From: Bacteroidota bacterium
Lineage (GTDB): Bacteria; Bacteroidota; Bacteroidia; B-17B0; Aurantibacillaceae
DNA length: 64,000 nt
NCBI GenBank assembly: GCA_021156365.1
Contig: JAJNDK010000011.1
Span: forward strand, 94,970 to 158,969
Direction of reading: 5' to 3'
Position numbers and translations under genes: made by a program. Every line of letters starts with the position of its first letter. Within the stretch, counting starts at the first letter, position 1. The notes under the pieces are model-generated. The model was not told the origin of the DNA. It did not search any database and saw only the letters and a list, made by a program, of their open reading frames with translations. Positions 34,969 to 43,843 of this stretch are shown here, in pieces.

Positions 34969-36414
34969 TTATTTATTGGCTTTTTTGAAACGTGCAAGGT
35001 AAAACTCATAACCCTTGTCCATTACGTATGCCACAAAGATAACAAGGAAGCAGTATGCCGGTACAAGGTATCGCTGTTCCACGAAACCGAATACAAAGGT
35101 AAGGACAAAGATAAAAGCAAGCGGTATCGACGCAAGGAATGTATGCCTTCTCAGGGCCAGTAGAGCTCCCAGTATACCAAAAATATTCACGAAAAGAAGA
35201 AACAAATAATATCCGCCTTTTACGGCTTTCTGCACAAAGTTCATTTTGTTCAGAGCCGGGAATGGGATATCGTCAAGCCTCGGCGGAAGGACAAAGCGTC
35301 GTGTAATGATCAGCTTATTTATAACATAGGCACGAAAGAAATGCTCCTGTTTATAGCTTGCCGTATATCTTTTGGCTGCTTCATTTATTTTTGCTTTTAA
35401 CAGTACTTTTGTTTCTTCACCTACGCTTGTATCGCTTTTTACAGTCAGGTACATGCTTTTCAGATTCCGCAAAGAATCTATCGTGTATTCTTTCGTATAA
35501 ATATTCTTCGTATCCGGCTTTGTATGATCACTGTCCACTTTCCGGGAGAAGAACCATTCCGCATCCGAGCCTTTCACCCAGGGCTGTGTGTCTCCGCCCC
35601 ATACAGTGATCAGTTCCCGTATATTCAATAATTCCTCCGTGATCATGTTCGGAAAACATTCAGTTAAGGATCCGGTTAAAAATACAGGCTTGCCGAAGTC
35701 CTTATAGTTCTTATAGGCCCATACGCTGGTTGAGAGTATGAGGACAGAGCAATAAATAAAACCGGCAGTAACGGTTTTTTTGATGTTCCGGAGATCAACG
35801 AGGTATAAAAGTGTTAATGGGATCACCAATCCATGAAGCTGCCGGAAGAAGATAGACCACGCAATAAAAAAGCCGCTGTAAAATAAATATTTCCACTTCG
35901 AAGTTATCTTGTATTGAACCGAAAAATAAACCGAAAAGATCAGGAACGATGTCCCGAAACTGTCCATATAGCCTACATTGTCCCAGATCGACACAAAAGA
36001 GCTGAAGGCATAAATGAAAAAAGTAAGATAGAATATCCTGTCTTTTTTGAAAACAAGCTTAGCTGTCTTCGCTAATATGTATACAGATACTACGCTGGTA
36101 AGGAATTGCAGAACAATAATAACGGTTTTCGTCCAGGCAACGGAAAAAAACAAACGTAGCGGAACATAGATAGGTAGCATCGCCGGCATTCTCCCATATG
36201 AATAATAACCTTTGCCCTGAACCAGCGATTCCAATGGAGCATAATATCCCGAAGTATCACCCGAAGCATTGAAGATGACATTCGTGATCATGTCTTTTGG
36301 CCAGTTGAGATAAAAGTTTACAGCGAAGAAGATAAACAGGGCCAGCTTGATAACGAAAGCGATCCCTATCCATTTAAATGCAAATTTTCTATGCCTGTAA
36401 AACTCCGCGATCAT
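34969..36414 (-). CDS. GT-C-like multi-spanning membrane glycosyltransferase (GT39/ArnT-like)
   Basis: 481-residue integral membrane protein with about ten hydrophobic segments, from FKWIGIAFVIKLALFIFFAV near residue 14 to LVPAYCFLVIFVAYVMDKGY at the C-terminus. The first extracytoplasmic loop carries FNASGDTSGYYAPLESL; an acidic residue there is usual for catalysis in GT-C enzymes using polyprenyl-phosphate sugars. A soluble insertion of about 130 residues precedes the last helices. The GT2 and EamA-like genes 4-5 kb upstream in the same unit could supply its lipid-linked donor. The family assignment is by topology and loop pattern only. Confidence 0.75.
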   Translation of the reverse strand: MIAEFYRHRKFAFKWIGIAFVIKLALFIFFAVNFYLNWPKDMITNVIFNASGDTSGYYAPLESLVQGKGYYSYGRMPAMLPIYVPLRLFFSVAWTKTVIIVLQFLTSVVSVYILAKTAKLVFKKDRIFYLTFFIYAFSSFVSIWDNVGYMDSFGTSFLIFSVYFSVQYKITSKWKYLFYSGFFIAWSIFFRQLHGLVIPLTLLYLVDLRNIKKTVTAGFIYCSVLILSTSVWAYKNYKDFGKPVFLTGSLTECFPNMITEELLNIRELITVWGGDTQPWVKGSDAEWFFSRKVDSDHTKPDTKNIYTKEYTIDSLRNLKSMYLTVKSDTSVGEETKVLLKAKINEAAKRYTASYKQEHFFRAYVINKLIITRRFVLPPRLDDIPFPALNKMNFVQKAVKGGYYLFLLFVNIFGILGALLALRRHTFLASIPLAFIFVLTFVFGFVEQRYLVPAYCFLVIFVAYVMDKGYEFYLARFKKANK

Positions 36415-37544
36415 TAGTGGCTCAGTATTTCTTTTAAAGTATTGATCACCGTTGTAATATCCTTGTCCTCCATTGGTACGAATAAGGGAAGGATAATGCT
36501 GTTATCGCATGCATTTTCCGATACGGGAAGATGGTAATTCCCTCCTTCATTTTTATAAGCAGTTTCCCTGTGCGAGGTCATGATCCCTCTGCGGCTTGAT
36601 ATTCCTTTGTCGAGCAGCAACTGCATCAGTTCGTTCCGTTTCACCGGGGATTCGGGCTTCAAATACACACAATACGATTGCCAGTTGGTAGAATATCCTT
36701 CTGCTTCGGCAGGTAGGCGCAGACAATTAATACTTTTCAACTCTTCGTTGTAACGTTTGGCTACTTTTTTTCGTTCGGAAACGATCCAGTCCAGTTTTTC
36801 CAGTTGTTTGATGCCTACTGCAGCCTGTATGTCCGTGAGACGATAATTGTATCCCACTTCGAGATGGTCTTCAAAAATAACAGTCGATGAGCCATGACGT
36901 ACACGATCACTCACTGACATACCGTGCTGGCGAAGTAATTTCAGGCGGTTGTAAAATGCCTCGTTATTGGTAGCGATCATACCACCGTCGCCTGTAGTGA
37001 TCACCTTACGCGGATGGAATGAAAAACACACAAGATCCGAATGCGAACCGATCTTATTTCCTTTGTAGGAAGAACCGATGGCGCAGGCAGCATCTTCTAT
37101 CAGTTGTAAATTGTGTTTATTGCATAATGCTTTGAATGCATCGATGTCCGCCGGAAGCCCGATCTGATGAACGATCAGGATGGCTTTGGTTTTCGAAGTG
37201 ATCAGCGTCTCGGCATGTTTTACATCCATGTTGAAGGTCTCCGGGATTATTTCTGCAAACACGGGTGTGGCTCCTACATATTTGATACAATTAGCGGTTG
37301 CAATATAGCTCATGCTCGGGCAGATCACTTCGTCGCCTTCTTTTATTCCTGCCACGATCATGGCGAGGTGTAGTGCAGTTGTACAATTGGACAAAGCAAC
37401 TGCGTATTTGGATCCCACGTATGCGGCGAATTTCTCTTCGAACTCTGCAACCCTTGGGCCCTGTGTGATCCATCCTGTCATGATGGTATCGTAAGCGGAT
37501 TGTGCGTCGGTTTCTGTTAAATAGGGTTTTGCTATAGCTATCAT
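36414..37544 (-). CDS. DegT/DnrJ/EryC1/StrS-family aminotransferase
   Basis: PLP-dependent sugar aminotransferase of about 376 residues. AIAKPYLTETDAQSAYDTI is the common N-terminus of the family, which is why I prefer the ATG at 37544. The ATG at 37574 would add ten unrelated residues and overlap the methyltransferase gene. Lys180 in SFHPRKVITTGDGGM is the cofactor lysine. The end overlaps the membrane-protein start by 1 bp. It resembles perosamine-synthetase-like members, but the exact substrate is open. The epimerase at 38,420 may act in the same pathway. Confidence 0.88.
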   Translation of the reverse strand: MIAIAKPYLTETDAQSAYDTIMTGWITQGPRVAEFEEKFAAYVGSKYAVALSNCTTALHLAMIVAGIKEGDEVICPSMSYIATANCIKYVGATPVFAEIIPETFNMDVKHAETLITSKTKAILIVHQIGLPADIDAFKALCNKHNLQLIEDAACAIGSSYKGNKIGSHSDLVCFSFHPRKVITTGDGGMIATNNEAFYNRLKLLRQHGMSVSDRVRHGSSTVIFEDHLEVGYNYRLTDIQAAVGIKQLEKLDWIVSERKKVAKRYNEELKSINCLRLPAEAEGYSTNWQSYCVYLKPESPVKRNELMQLLLDKGISSRRGIMTSHRETAYKNEGGNYHLPVSENACDNSIILPLFVPMEDKDITTVINTLKEILSH

Positions 37545-37560
37545 TTGTATAAAAATAGTT

Positions 37561-38427
37561 TTAAAGTTTTGCATAGATCACTACCCGGAAACCTTTGCAA
37601 CCGATAAGTGATCCGATGGATTCAATAATATTGATCCCGATCTTGGCAATGGTGGAAACTTCCTGCCCCGGGCGTGATGTATCGTAATTAAAATGATTGA
37701 CTTCTGTGATCGTATAACCTGATCTTACCAGGATATCCTTCAGTGTTTTGCTGGTGAAAAAGCAGGTATGTGTGCAGGCATAGATATTCTCGATCGGGGA
37801 TTTCACTCCGAGCGACCAGAATAGGTGTGCGATCTTCACGATCATCGAATCATGGTTCGGTGTGTAAACGATCAGCTCTCCGTTCTCTTTTAATAATGTT
37901 TTCAATGATTGCAGGATCTGTTTCGGATCTTCAAGGTGTTCGATGATATCCATCATGCTGATCGTATCAAATTTCCGGTCGAGCGTAGAATCATTGATGT
38001 TCGTTACCATTACCTCGTGTCCTTTTTTGCGTGCTACCTCTGCCAGCTTCTGTGACAGCTCAATACCCGTAGGTTCGTATCCTGTTTTTTTTGCAGTGTC
38101 CAGCATGATGCCTATGCCCGAGCCAATGTCGAGCAGGGTAGGTTTGCCATTTTTTTTGAGTCGGTTGAATGATTTTACAATGATCTTCTCAAAGAAATCG
38201 ATCGCATGTGTACCGGAATATTCTTCCGTTTTCAGGAAATTATCTGCATAGTTATCATTGTACAGGTCTTCCGCTTTGTTCTCAAAGGTTTTGAACTGCA
38301 ATTTACATTCGTTGCATTTTTTTACGATACCTGCCAGTCCCAGTCCTTTGTGCACAGTTGGATTGGTGAGGTCATACAGGATCTTATAGTGTTTGGAGCC
38401 GCAGGAAGGGCAATTTTCATTAACCAT
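37561..38427 (-). CDS. Class I SAM-dependent methyltransferase with N-terminal zinc-ribbon-like motif
   Basis: 288-residue methyltransferase. The N-terminus has paired cysteines, CPSCGSKHY and CNECKLQF, as in the metal-binding domain of TylF/NovU-like sugar C-methyltransferases and of many polysaccharide-locus methyltransferases. The Rossmann core has LLDIGSGIGIMLDTAKK for SAM binding and FDTISMMDIIEHLEDP. It overlaps the epimerase gene by 8 bp. A sugar or lipid-linked glycan is the likely substrate, perhaps a nucleotide sugar made by the neighbouring epimerase. Confidence 0.83.
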   Translation of the reverse strand: MVNENCPSCGSKHYKILYDLTNPTVHKGLGLAGIVKKCNECKLQFKTFENKAEDLYNDNYADNFLKTEEYSGTHAIDFFEKIIVKSFNRLKKNGKPTLLDIGSGIGIMLDTAKKTGYEPTGIELSQKLAEVARKKGHEVMVTNINDSTLDRKFDTISMMDIIEHLEDPKQILQSLKTLLKENGELIVYTPNHDSMIVKIAHLFWSLGVKSPIENIYACTHTCFFTSKTLKDILVRSGYTITEVNHFNYDTSRPGQEVSTIAKIGINIIESIGSLIGCKGFRVVIYAKL

Positions 38428-39406
38428 TGTGCGTTGCTTTTTCTTTTTGTTTTTCGAAATACCAGGCCGATAATTCTTTCAGGCCTTCTTCGAGGGAGAT
38501 AGATGGTTTGTATCCGAGAAGTTTACCGGCTTTGGAAATATCCGCCAGCCTTCTGCTTACCGGGTTTACCGAATTCGCTTCTTTGAAAACAGGATCCAGC
38601 TTGCTGTTGTTTACTTTCAATAAAGCATCTAACAGTTGACGCAGGCTTGTTTCTACCTGATCACCCACATTGAAAGATTCGTCACTTACATCACTCAGCA
38701 AAGCCAGTACATTGGCATGTGCAATATCTTTTACATGTACAAAATCCATACTGTCAGTGCCATCCCCGAAGATAGCAGGTTGTTTGCTGTCTCTGATGCA
38801 ATCCAGCCATTTGATCATTACTTCCGTGTATTTCCCGTCTGTATCCATGCGTGAGCCGTACACATTGAAATAACGCAGAGCTACATAATCGAGGCCGTAC
38901 ATGAATTTATAGGAACGGAACAATTGCTCTCCCCAGATCTTGGCACCACCGTAAAACGTCTGATTGTTGTATGGATTGTCGCTCTCCGGAGTAGGGAAGT
39001 GCTGTGCAAGGCCATAAACAGAAGCAGTGGAAGAATAGATCACTTTTTTCACTTTGTGCTTCACACAGAGCTGTGCAATATTGAACGTAGCCTGCAACAT
39101 CACATCAAAGCCTTCTTTCGGATCTGCAGCACAGGCATTGATCCGCAGGGCTGCCATGTGAAATACAAAATCAACACCGGCAATACATTTCTCCAGTAAT
39201 TCTGCATCGCGGATATCACCTTCAATGAATTCGATAGCAGGGTTGGAATAGAATTTCTTCATGTTCTCCATACTGCCCCTGATGAAATTATCGATGATGA
39301 TGATCTTCTTCGGGGAGTGGGTGAGGAGCTCTTCGATCAGGTAGGAACCGATGAACCCTGCTCCGCCTGTAACCAGTATAGATGCGTTGTTGATTTTATT
39401 GGGCAT
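38420..39406 (-). CDS. NAD-dependent epimerase/dehydratase (UDP-glucose 4-epimerase-like)
   Basis: 328-residue extended SDR. The cofactor motif is VTGGAGFIGSYLIEEL, with DNFIRGS following the next strand. The active site has IYSSTASVYG, and the Tyr and Lys lie in QTFYGGAKIWGEQLF, which reads YGGAK instead of the more common YGxSK. ALRYFNVYGSRMDTDGKYTEVM is typical of sugar-nucleotide epimerases. It overlaps both neighbours by 8-11 bp. Confidence 0.87.
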   Translation of the reverse strand: MPNKINNASILVTGGAGFIGSYLIEELLTHSPKKIIIIDNFIRGSMENMKKFYSNPAIEFIEGDIRDAELLEKCIAGVDFVFHMAALRINACAADPKEGFDVMLQATFNIAQLCVKHKVKKVIYSSTASVYGLAQHFPTPESDNPYNNQTFYGGAKIWGEQLFRSYKFMYGLDYVALRYFNVYGSRMDTDGKYTEVMIKWLDCIRDSKQPAIFGDGTDSMDFVHVKDIAHANVLALLSDVSDESFNVGDQVETSLRQLLDALLKVNNSKLDPVFKEANSVNPVSRRLADISKAGKLLGYKPSISLEEGLKELSAWYFEKQKEKATHNG

Positions 39407-39767
39407 GTTGCGTATTGTTTAAGCTTAAAATAATAATACCGATAAGGATCGCCGAAAAGCCCACGAAAGACATCAGGTTCAGCGAATCTTTGAAAAAGAA
39501 ATAACCTGCCAGGATGTTCAGAATAAAATTGATACCTGTAGCGATCGGGATGATCACGGAGAAATTTCCTACTGACAGAGATTTAAAAAATACAAGAGCT
39601 GAAAAAACGATCAGTCCGAATGCAAACATTACCTGGAACTGGAAGAGGAAATCGAACCAGTCGCGAAAACCATTCAGTGCACGGCCCTTCAGGTTCCATT
39701 TGATCAGTGCGGATCCGGAGACATTGGAGATCGCATATATCAGGCAGTATAAAATGATCTTAGCCAT
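39396..39767 (-). CDS. Small EamA/EmrE-like membrane protein (ArnE/ArnF-like)
   Basis: 123-residue protein with four hydrophobic segments and the EamA-type ending GYFFFKDSLNLMSFVGFSAILIGIIIL. It overlaps an ArnC/GtrB-like GT2 gene by 8 bp, which is the pairing used to make and flip polyprenyl-phosphate sugars (ArnC with ArnE/ArnF, GtrB with GtrA). I infer a flippase role. A small multidrug-resistance transporter would look alike, but the location argues against it. Confidence 0.8.
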   Translation of the reverse strand: MAKIILYCLIYAISNVSGSALIKWNLKGRALNGFRDWFDFLFQFQVMFAFGLIVFSALVFFKSLSVGNFSVIIPIATGINFILNILAGYFFFKDSLNLMSFVGFSAILIGIIILSLNNTQHAQ

Positions 39768-40704
39768 TCTTTTCTAATTCAGTGATTTCATCAATAATAA
39801 ATACCGGCCTTCTCCGGCTGCTGTCGAGCGTTCGCCAAAGGTATTCTGCAATAATGCCGAGGGAGATATTGGTAATTCCAAAGCCCGTAAGGAGGATAGA
39901 CATCAATGCTGACCAGCCCGCTACGATGTCATTGAACAGGATCTTCCGCACGACAATGTAGCCGGACCATACAAGACCCAATACAAAGAGCAGGATGCCT
40001 AAGATTGTCACAAAACGGATCGGTGCATAGGAAAAGGCAACGAAGGAATCAATGAAAAGCTTTATTTTTTTCGATACCGTCCACTTGGAGCGGCCGATAT
40101 TCCTGTTCTTTTTTTCGATGTTGACGAACTGATGTTTGAAGCCCATCGACAGGATCTGCAGGATAAAAGAGGAATTAGACTCCACATTCGCATTCAGCAC
40201 TTTCAATACTTTCCTGCTGATCAGCACTGTTTCCAGGCCTTTGAACGGGAAGTCCTTATTCACATACCGTTGCATCATGGTGGCATAGAAACGCGAGAAG
40301 GTTTTCTCTACGATCCCGATGTCATTTACTTCTCTTACTCCATAAACGGAATCATTGCCCTGTAAAGCTGAATCATAAAGTCGTTCTACTGTGTCAAAAG
40401 AGATCTGGAGATCGGCAGGCAGGCAGGTAGCATAGATGCCTTTCGCATGAGTAAATCCTGCTCTCACAGCTGCATGTGCTCCGAAATTTTTCGAAAGGCT
40501 GATCAGTGTGCTGGGATAAGGCAGGGAAGTCTTGCTTTTGATAATCTCCGCTGTTCCGTCCGTTGAGCCGTCATCTACGAAAATGATCTCGAATTCGAAT
40601 TTCCGCTGCTGATAATAGTCATCAATGTTCTTAAGCAGCACATCGATGCCGTCTTTTTCATTCAGGAAAGGAATTACAATACTTACAGCTGTCTCGTTAC
40701 TCAT
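39760..40704 (-). CDS. Glycosyltransferase family 2, ArnC/GtrB-like
   Basis: 314-residue polyprenyl-phosphate sugar transferase. The GT-A domain has VSIVIPFLNEKDGIDVLL, IFVDDGSTDGT and ATCLPADLQIS (acidic motif region; the common DADLQD is altered to PADLQI). Two C-terminal membrane helices follow (VTILGILLFVLGLVWSGYIVV and ALMSILLTGFGITNISLGII). With the EamA-like gene downstream and the GT-C-like protein at 34,969 it could form a three-part system that decorates a glycan on the periplasmic side. Confidence 0.85.
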   Translation of the reverse strand: MSNETAVSIVIPFLNEKDGIDVLLKNIDDYYQQRKFEFEIIFVDDGSTDGTAEIIKSKTSLPYPSTLISLSKNFGAHAAVRAGFTHAKGIYATCLPADLQISFDTVERLYDSALQGNDSVYGVREVNDIGIVEKTFSRFYATMMQRYVNKDFPFKGLETVLISRKVLKVLNANVESNSSFILQILSMGFKHQFVNIEKKNRNIGRSKWTVSKKIKLFIDSFVAFSYAPIRFVTILGILLFVLGLVWSGYIVVRKILFNDIVAGWSALMSILLTGFGITNISLGIIAEYLWRTLDSSRRRPVFIIDEITELEKNG

Positions 40705-40730
40705 TGTGATTTTACCGGATGAATACGGAT

Positions 40731-40738
40731 TAAAGTTA
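40731..40738 (-). promoter_or_regulatory. Possible promoter -7 box upstream of the GT2 gene
   Basis: On the minus strand TAACTTTA differs from TAnnTTTG at one position and a TTG lies 21 nt upstream. The 54-bp gap between the ligase and GT2 genes is the largest in this unit, so an internal start is possible. Evidence is weak. Confidence 0.25.
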
Positions 40739-40758
40739 CTATTATTTGTTTAGTTGTA

Positions 40759-42105
40759 TCAATTAATATTCCTGATCTTTTTGAATCGTTCGTTGTGCTG
40801 ATCGTTCTCCGTAATGGAGATCTTCACCGGGATCATATAGCTTTGCAGCTTACCGATACAGAATTTTTTCAGTCGGGCTACAAATTCTTTTTTTTCTTCC
40901 GGCTTTTTCAGTGTAACCCTTGCACAAACGATGTTCCCGGTGATCGGGTTCTTTTCCCCGTACACGGTTACTTCTGCAATATTATCCATTCCGAGCAGTG
41001 TGTTTTCCACTTCCTGCGGATACACTTTTTCTCCTCCTACATTAATCAGCTCGGACTTTCTGCCTAAGATCTTGATATATTCTCCGTCCACTTCCACCTG
41101 GTCGCCGGTAATGAACCAGCCGTCTTCCGTGAAAGGACTTTTTGCATTCAGGTATCCTAACATGGCCGAATCCGCCTTGATCTGCAGGATATTGTCTACC
41201 ACCCTCGTGTCATATCCTTCTCCGCCCACTTTTACCCACAGCGAATCGTCGCTCTTGGATTTGGAACGCAGCACGCCTAATTCTATCAAACCATACGTTT
41301 GTTGCAGCTTTACATGCGGGAAGATCTCTTTTAGTTTCTTTAATAAGGATTCCGGCATGGGTTCGGTTCCGTAGGTAATTACCTGCAGGCTGCTCAGATC
41401 ATAACGCAAATGTGCCCCGCTCATGATCATCAGGTTGAAGAAAGTGGGAGAAGCCGGTAGCAATTCTATTTTTTGTTTTTCGATGAACTCGCAGATGGCA
41501 TCTGCATTCCGGTTCCGTGTAGCCATTACTACACCGGCATTAGAAAGCGTGTGCAGCAATGTATTCAATCCACCCCAGTGATCGAACATCAGGAAATTGA
41601 TCGTCTTCAGTGCCTTTCGTGGCGTTTTGAATTTAGCCAGCAGTTTATCGAAATTATGGACAGCACCTTTTGGAACGCCCGAAGTACCTGAGGTAAACAA
41701 CACGAGACCCGGTACTTTCTTTGCATGCAGCTCATCGTAAAAAGCATGGCTTGCTTTGGTACCGAAGTCTTCAAAACGCGTGGCATCTTCCTCGTCTACA
41801 TAAATAGCTTTGTCTGCCTGTGCGATGGAGAATTTTTCGGAATGATTTACCTTGGAATTGTTGTTCAGTGGAATGATGATGTTCTCATTCTGCATCAATG
41901 CGAGCAGGATGGTAATGCATTCGGGAGAAAAATCACCCACTAACGCAACAAGATCGCCGGGCAGGATCTGCAACTCTTTCAGCCTGTTTTCCCAATACGT
42001 CAGGCGGTTGTTCAGCCACGCATAATCATAGGACGTATTTTTCCACAGGATAGCTGTTTCCTTTGCATTATTCTCAAAAACTGTTTTTAAAAAATCAATA
42101 TGCAT
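40759..42105 (-). CDS. Acyl-activating enzyme (ANL superfamily AMP-dependent ligase)
   Basis: 448-residue adenylate-forming ligase. LVLFTSGTSGVPKGAVHNF is the P-loop motif A3, QTYGLIELGVL corresponds to A5, and WFITGDQVEVDGEYIKILGRKSELINVGGEKVYPQEVE covers A7-A9. A lysine near the C-terminus (ERFKKIRN) may be the A10 residue. It is somewhat shorter than typical acyl-CoA synthetases. Ten bases separate it from the KAS III gene upstream, and a stand-alone carrier protein is encoded 2.5 kb away. It probably activates a carboxylic acid and loads it on that carrier or on CoA. Confidence 0.87.
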   Translation of the reverse strand: MHIDFLKTVFENNAKETAILWKNTSYDYAWLNNRLTYWENRLKELQILPGDLVALVGDFSPECITILLALMQNENIIIPLNNNSKVNHSEKFSIAQADKAIYVDEEDATRFEDFGTKASHAFYDELHAKKVPGLVLFTSGTSGVPKGAVHNFDKLLAKFKTPRKALKTINFLMFDHWGGLNTLLHTLSNAGVVMATRNRNADAICEFIEKQKIELLPASPTFFNLMIMSGAHLRYDLSSLQVITYGTEPMPESLLKKLKEIFPHVKLQQTYGLIELGVLRSKSKSDDSLWVKVGGEGYDTRVVDNILQIKADSAMLGYLNAKSPFTEDGWFITGDQVEVDGEYIKILGRKSELINVGGEKVYPQEVENTLLGMDNIAEVTVYGEKNPITGNIVCARVTLKKPEEKKEFVARLKKFCIGKLQSYMIPVKISITENDQHNERFKKIRNIN

Positions 42106-42114
42106 TGTATATTT

Positions 42115-43125
42115 TTAATAGCGCATAATAATAGTTCCCCAGGAAAGCCCTACACCGAAGCCTGACAGCACCAGCAGGTCTCCACGTTTCAGTCTGCCCG
42201 CTTCTTCTGCATTTTTGATGGCAACAGGTATCGAAGCCGAAACAAGGTTTCCTATATCGGTAATATTTATGAATGTTTTCTGATCGTCTATTTTCAATGC
42301 TTTGATCAGTGAATCAAGTGTCATTTTGCTGGCCTGGTGAAAAATGAAGAGATCCACATCACTTACACCGTATCCGTTCTTTTTCAGCAGCTCGTCTATT
42401 TGTTTCGGAACCGTAGAGGCAATAAATTTCCATACACCGAAACCGTTCATATGAATGCTCTCCGGTGTGCGCACATTTCCGCTGCTGTCAGTTGTTTCTA
42501 CTTTCGATTCATCAGAGATCGGGATGCGGGATCCTCCACCCGGCAGGTAAAAGGATTCATAATCTTTCCCCGAACTTTCCAATACGATGTCGATGATCCC
42601 GTCTTTTTCCGTTTTGCTGAGTAATGACACACTTGCCCCGTCACCAAAAAGAATACGTGTAGAGCGGTCTTTCGGGTTGATGAATTTGGAATAGGTATCC
42701 CCGTTGATGAGTAAAATATTCGTTGCGAGATTGGTAGCAAAAAAACCGCGTGCAATGGCCATTCCATAGATATACCCGGAACAGGCCAGGTTGTAATCAA
42801 AAGCAAAAACCGATTGTTTCAGTCCTAAATATTTGTGAATAAGAAATGCATTGGAAGGCAACAGATAGTCCGGGCTTTGCGTACAGAAGATGATCCCGTC
42901 GATCTCTTCTTTTTTGACCACTCCTGATGCAAACAGCTGATTGCAGGCTTTGCAGGCCATATCGAAAGCGGTTTCATTCTCTTTTGCAAAATGCCTGTTG
43001 TAAACGCCTGTTTTTTCAGCAGCCCTGTTCATGTCCCAGGACGGGTTTTCGCGCTGCAGGTCTTCGTTTGTTACAAGCGTTTCGGGAAGATAATATTCAA
43101 TGTGTCGGATACTGATATTATTCAT
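42115..43125 (-). CDS. 3-Oxoacyl-ACP synthase III (FabH-like, cluster-specific)
   Basis: 336-residue thiolase-fold enzyme with the KAS III catalytic triad Cys115 (NLACSGYIYG), His263 (FIFHQASK) and Asn293 (DIGNLVSAS). FGDGASVSLLS and the glycine-rich end SGFGVGLSWGTIIM are also conserved. It would condense an acyl-CoA or acyl-ACP with malonyl-ACP. I place the start at the ATG at 43125 (MNNISIRHIEYYLPE); the ATG at 43155 would add ten unrelated residues within the leader. It is the first gene of its unit, with a TATATTTG box about 85 bp upstream. Among glycan genes it is more likely to make a special acyl group than membrane fatty acids. Confidence 0.9.
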   Translation of the reverse strand: MNNISIRHIEYYLPETLVTNEDLQRENPSWDMNRAAEKTGVYNRHFAKENETAFDMACKACNQLFASGVVKKEEIDGIIFCTQSPDYLLPSNAFLIHKYLGLKQSVFAFDYNLACSGYIYGMAIARGFFATNLATNILLINGDTYSKFINPKDRSTRILFGDGASVSLLSKTEKDGIIDIVLESSGKDYESFYLPGGGSRIPISDESKVETTDSSGNVRTPESIHMNGFGVWKFIASTVPKQIDELLKKNGYGVSDVDLFIFHQASKMTLDSLIKALKIDDQKTFINITDIGNLVSASIPVAIKNAEEAGRLKRGDLLVLSGFGVGLSWGTIIMRY

Positions 43126-43207
43126 TTTAACTGGGCGCTTCTTTTGCCCGATCACCTGTAAACAGGAAGGTTCCGGCGTATTACTCTAATTAACTAAGAC
43201 TCAGGTG

Positions 43208-43215
43208 CAAATATA
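43208..43215 (-). promoter_or_regulatory. Promoter -7 box (TATATTTG) for the KAS III-led minus-strand unit
   Basis: An exact TAnnTTTG match on the minus strand lies just after the stop of the metallo-hydrolase gene and about 85 bp before the KAS III start. The resulting leader contains a short hairpin-forming CCTGT/ACAGG. No TTG is seen 19 nt upstream, so only half of the consensus is present. Confidence 0.48.
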
Positions 43216-43216
43216 G

Positions 43217-43843
43217 TCAATTATTGGTAATCTCTATAAAAGAGGCATTGTGGGTCCGTTCCTCCGAAAGGCTTGAATTTGCTTTGTGTCCGGGATAGAT
43301 GACAGCATCCCCGATCCGGCTGTTTATCTTTTTAATGGAGGCTTTGATCTTGTCCTGGCTGCCACCCGGAAAATCCGTACGGCCGATCCTGTTTTTCAGC
43401 AGCAGATCGCCGGTGAAGAGCTTGTCGTCAAAAAGGAAACAAACACTGCCTTCCGTATGTCCGGGGGTATGGATCGTTTGAAGTTGGATAAAGCCAAAAT
43501 CGAGCGTTTCCTCTTCCAGGATCAATGTATCGGGCACCGGGATCTCAATGGGATGCTTGCCTTTGAACGCTTTTACGTAAAGATTGGCGTGTTTGATCAG
43601 TTTGGAATCCAGCTGATGAACATAAAAAGGGGCCTTGAATTCTTTTTGCATTTCTGCCACGTGAACAATGTGATCATAGTGCCCGTGTGTGGCGAGGATG
43701 GCTTTCAGTTGGGTGTTCCCGATAGCAGCTTTGATCTGTTCATAGTCTCCGCCCGGATCGATAATAACGGATTCGCTGTCAGTATGAATGATATACGAAT
43801 TGCATATCCAGCTCTCGCCTTCTATCTTCACGATATTGATCAT
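43217..43843 (-). CDS. Metallo-beta-lactamase-fold hydrolase (glyoxalase II-like)
   Basis: Hydrolase of about 208 residues with the metal-binding motif ILATHGHYDHIVH (HxHxDH), then HTPGHTEGSVCF and LFTGDLLL, and a further histidine in YPGHKANS. I use the ATG at 43843, which overlaps the upstream SDR stop (ATGA); the ATG at 43903 would add twenty residues read from within the SDR gene. Glyoxalase II-like enzymes cleave thioesters, so this one may release or proofread an acyl thioester on the adjacent carrier protein. That role is inferred only from position. Confidence 0.87.
   Translation of the reverse strand: MINIVKIEGESWICNSYIIHTDSESVIIDPGGDYEQIKAAIGNTQLKAILATHGHYDHIVHVAEMQKEFKAPFYVHQLDSKLIKHANLYVKAFKGKHPIEIPVPDTLILEEETLDFGFIQLQTIHTPGHTEGSVCFLFDDKLFTGDLLLKNRIGRTDFPGGSQDKIKASIKKINSRIGDAVIYPGHKANSSLSEERTHNASFIEITNN

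Noticed and set aside
39396..39767. Drug-efflux (small multidrug resistance) transporter
   Set aside because: The protein is of that general size, but its overlap with an ArnC/GtrB-like GT2 gene fits a lipid-linked sugar flippase better.
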